A stretch of 64,000 bases of DNA, taken from NCBI GenBank assembly GCA_026745465.1, contig JACYXH010000826.1:2046001-2110000 (forward strand), written 5' to 3'. A program made the translations under genes and the position numbers. This document shows, piece by piece, positions 61,829-64,000 of the stretch (positions within the stretch are counted from its first letter, which is position 1; each line of letters opens with the position of its first letter). The notes under the pieces were generated by a model that worked only from the letters and a program-made list of their open reading frames with translations, had not been told where the DNA came from and searched no databases. The DNA is from Lota lota (Eukaryota > Chordata > Actinopteri > Gadiformes > Lotidae).

Positions 61829-64000
61829 ATAGTATCTGAAGAACATATGAAAGCAAAACTCCTCAATCACAAAATGCCTTTTATCTTCCGTTGTGCATGG
61901 ACTCGTCTGGTAGCCTTTTGAGATGGAGACCATTCTGATATCTATATTTCCATCCAATCCTTTCAATGGTATTGACATTGCTGGCACACTACATGAGCAC
62001 TGAAACAATATCCCTGTAGCTTTGAAATTGGAGAGACTTTTGTACTCTTCCAGAAGCAATGTGCATAGTGAACTACTGACCGTAACCAGTTCTAGTGCTG
62101 TTGTCGTCTCAAGTGTTTTGTCAACGGGCCGTGCCAATCCTTACTTAAAAACTGCTTGTCCCACCATTGTGTTTCGAAAAACCAGTGTGTTGTTGTCTCC
62201 TCCATTTGGCCGACACCCTTCTGCTCTGCTCCTGGACTCCCTTATCTGTCTGCTTGGCGACCTAACATCTATTTTACACTCCGGGAACATTCCTCCATCG
62301 CCCCCAGTCTCCCCTTCTCTGTTTACTCCCTACCCTAATGCTCCTACTTCCTTTTCTTGGTAATTTGGTCCCTATAATTGATCCATCTGCTCGGTAAGCT
62401 GCTGTCTCTTGGCTGCGTCCCTCTCCCTTACCTCCACTCATCCCCCTCTTTGTTCTCCGTCGTTCTCTCTCCCCCTCTCTTCCTTTCCTTAGTCATCAAT
62501 TTACCGCTTCTCCTTCTGTAATTGGAATGTCTGTAAGTCCTCTTACACTCCTTAAAATCAGCTCTCTCCCTCGCCATAGTTATCTCTCTTTCACACTCTC
62601 CCTCACCCTTATTCTGTCTTGCTGTTAAATTCCCTGGCTGTCTCTTTCACCTTTGTCAACCTCAGAGTTTCTGGTTTAGCCTATACAAACTGCCCATGCC
62701 GCATCTCATTTCCCTGCTCTAATCCCAACCTCCCCCAAGGCACAAGTTCATATTTTCTCTTGCTTGTGTAATTGGTGTTCCCCCAACCAACCCCCTTGCA
62801 CTCCCTTTTAATGGGTTATTCTGTGTCTGTCTTTACACATATTCCCTCATCTGTCTTGGCTTTCAGTTGTCTGGACTGTTGGTGTTTATTCTCTCCCAAC
62901 CATTTTATTTCATGGTTAACTTTGCTAGTCAAACATTCACCCTCCCCCAAACATAATCTCTCTAACAATCTCCAGTAACCATTTCAGAAAGACAGCCTTC
63001 TAGTGAGTGCTGCCCAACGCTTCTAGACTTGTTTTTGTTGTTTTGGCATGTACAAACAAAGCAAACATTTCCTTTTGTGGGCTATAAAGTATGGCACTTA
63101 AGCTACTATCTGCTAGCGGAGAAGATAGTGCACGACTCCCTTGTGATCTCCTGCTGATGACCTCACCCTGGAGGTTGGCCTGTTACCAAGATAACAGTCA
63201 GATAGCAGAAAGGGGGCCGCATTGTTAACATTGTGAGCTGCACTCCCATGCAGGTTTATTTTTGTATAATTTCGCTGCATGGGTCCATCAGTTTCGTGCC
63301 ACATTATCAAACGCTTGTATGGGTATTATCAATGGTAATCAGTCCCATAGCAATGAGTTGGTAGCATCAAACTGTACCTACAAGCAGGTACAAATAACGT
63401 ACATTTACATCCATGTGTTACACTTTACTATGTATTTTAAGCAGTGTGTAAGCAAATCCATTTTGCTTTATTGTCGGTATCAGACAAGTTAATGAAATAT
63501 AATTTGTTGAATCGTGTTACTTGTTGTTTTTACCTAATGCAATTCAATGGTGTTTGTTTTGGCAGGCAGGAGGAAGCCATAAGGCCTTGAGCAACGTGAT
63601 TAACAAGCAATTACAATCTGGTCTGACTGTTGTTCAATTGGCATATATATTTTTATAAATAAATGCAATCAAATAATTTCAACAGGTAGACGAGTAGTCA
63701 TATAACGGAAACACGTCATCTGCTGACTGGAAACGGGTCGCGTTGAAGAAAAGGAATTAGATGGAACAAATGTGTACATTAAAATTTACTTTACCAAGAG
63801 CCGACTTGCACACCATGTTTGAAATAATAAAAAAACGCTGTAATGTTCCACATTTATGCAATCAATGTCCAAGATAAGGGTGCCTTTTTAAAACCTTGAT
63901 TTTCTGTAAATGATCAGCGGAGTAACCATTGTTATTCATGAAGGTAAATTCCACAAAACAAACAACTCTTAAAGGCAACAGCAGCCTTGAGCTGTTTTTT

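Larger units (their letters stand above)
55547..64000. other. Presumed first intron of the 55.4-kb gene
   Basis: No coding exon or clear retroelement was identified. Features seen are poly-G near 57459-57478, a 32-base perfect hairpin at 59080-59111, poly-C plus (CA)n at 61471-61528, (AT)n at 61778-61815 and pyrimidine-rich DNA at 62380-62650. Conserved non-coding elements could be present but cannot be seen without comparison. Confidence 0.5.

Noticed and set aside
62022-62363. 113-codon open frame
   Set aside because: Pro/Ser-rich chance frame in pyrimidine-rich DNA with no family resemblance.

Overview
The window is animal nuclear DNA from a ray-finned (teleost) fish. Genes are split by GT-AG introns. 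The introns carry dense dinucleotide repeats, tRNA- and 5S-derived SINE tails typical of fish, LINE scraps and small inverted-repeat DNA transposons. The very high load of long (CA/TG)n tracts would fit a gadiform-like genome, but that is only an inference.

Layout, left to right. (1) <1-2253, minus strand: the 3' part of a TRIM-type gene (coiled-coil exons, a linker exon and the start of a PRY/SPRY exon that runs off the left edge). (2) 4820-7122, plus: complete INO80E, a subunit of the INO80 chromatin remodeller (7 coding exons, 236 aa). (3) 9003-11140, plus: a 532-aa ENDOD1-like secretory/membrane protein that appears to have lost the core of its nuclease domain. (4) 12109-34825, plus: complete cytosolic valyl-tRNA synthetase VARS1, 28 coding exons and 1282 aa, with a GST-like N-terminal domain and HLGH and KMSKS signatures. 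(5) 35510-42183, minus: complete ABHD16A, 20 coding exons and 543 aa, a lyso-phosphatidylserine-producing lipase. (6) 42960-52602, minus: a complete 11-exon, 551-aa immunoglobulin-superfamily receptor (G6f/LY6G6F-like) with a signal peptide, four Ig-like units, one membrane span, a YxN motif and a full ITAM in its tail. (7) 55462-55546, plus: a signal-peptide first exon of an unidentified gene whose remaining exons lie beyond the right edge. The 8.4 kb after it looks like a first intron.

Exon boundaries for genes 2-6 were built by hand. Each joined coding length is a multiple of three and every junction keeps the frame. VARS1, ABHD16A and a G6f-type Ig receptor lie close together in the human MHC class III region, so this window is a fish version of that block; INO80E is not in the human MHC.

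The most unusual coding observation is the ITAM-bearing, four-Ig-unit G6f-like receptor. VARS1 introns hold most of the mobile-element content. These include two MITEs with exact target-site duplications, a hairpin MITE with a solo relative, a 5S-rRNA-headed SINE, LINE reverse-transcriptase remnants, a 12-copy 22-bp minisatellite and a 91-bp palindrome. Several VARS1 5' splice sites are followed within a few bases by very long TG or CA tracts. No RNA genes, CRISPR arrays or viral sequences were recognised.
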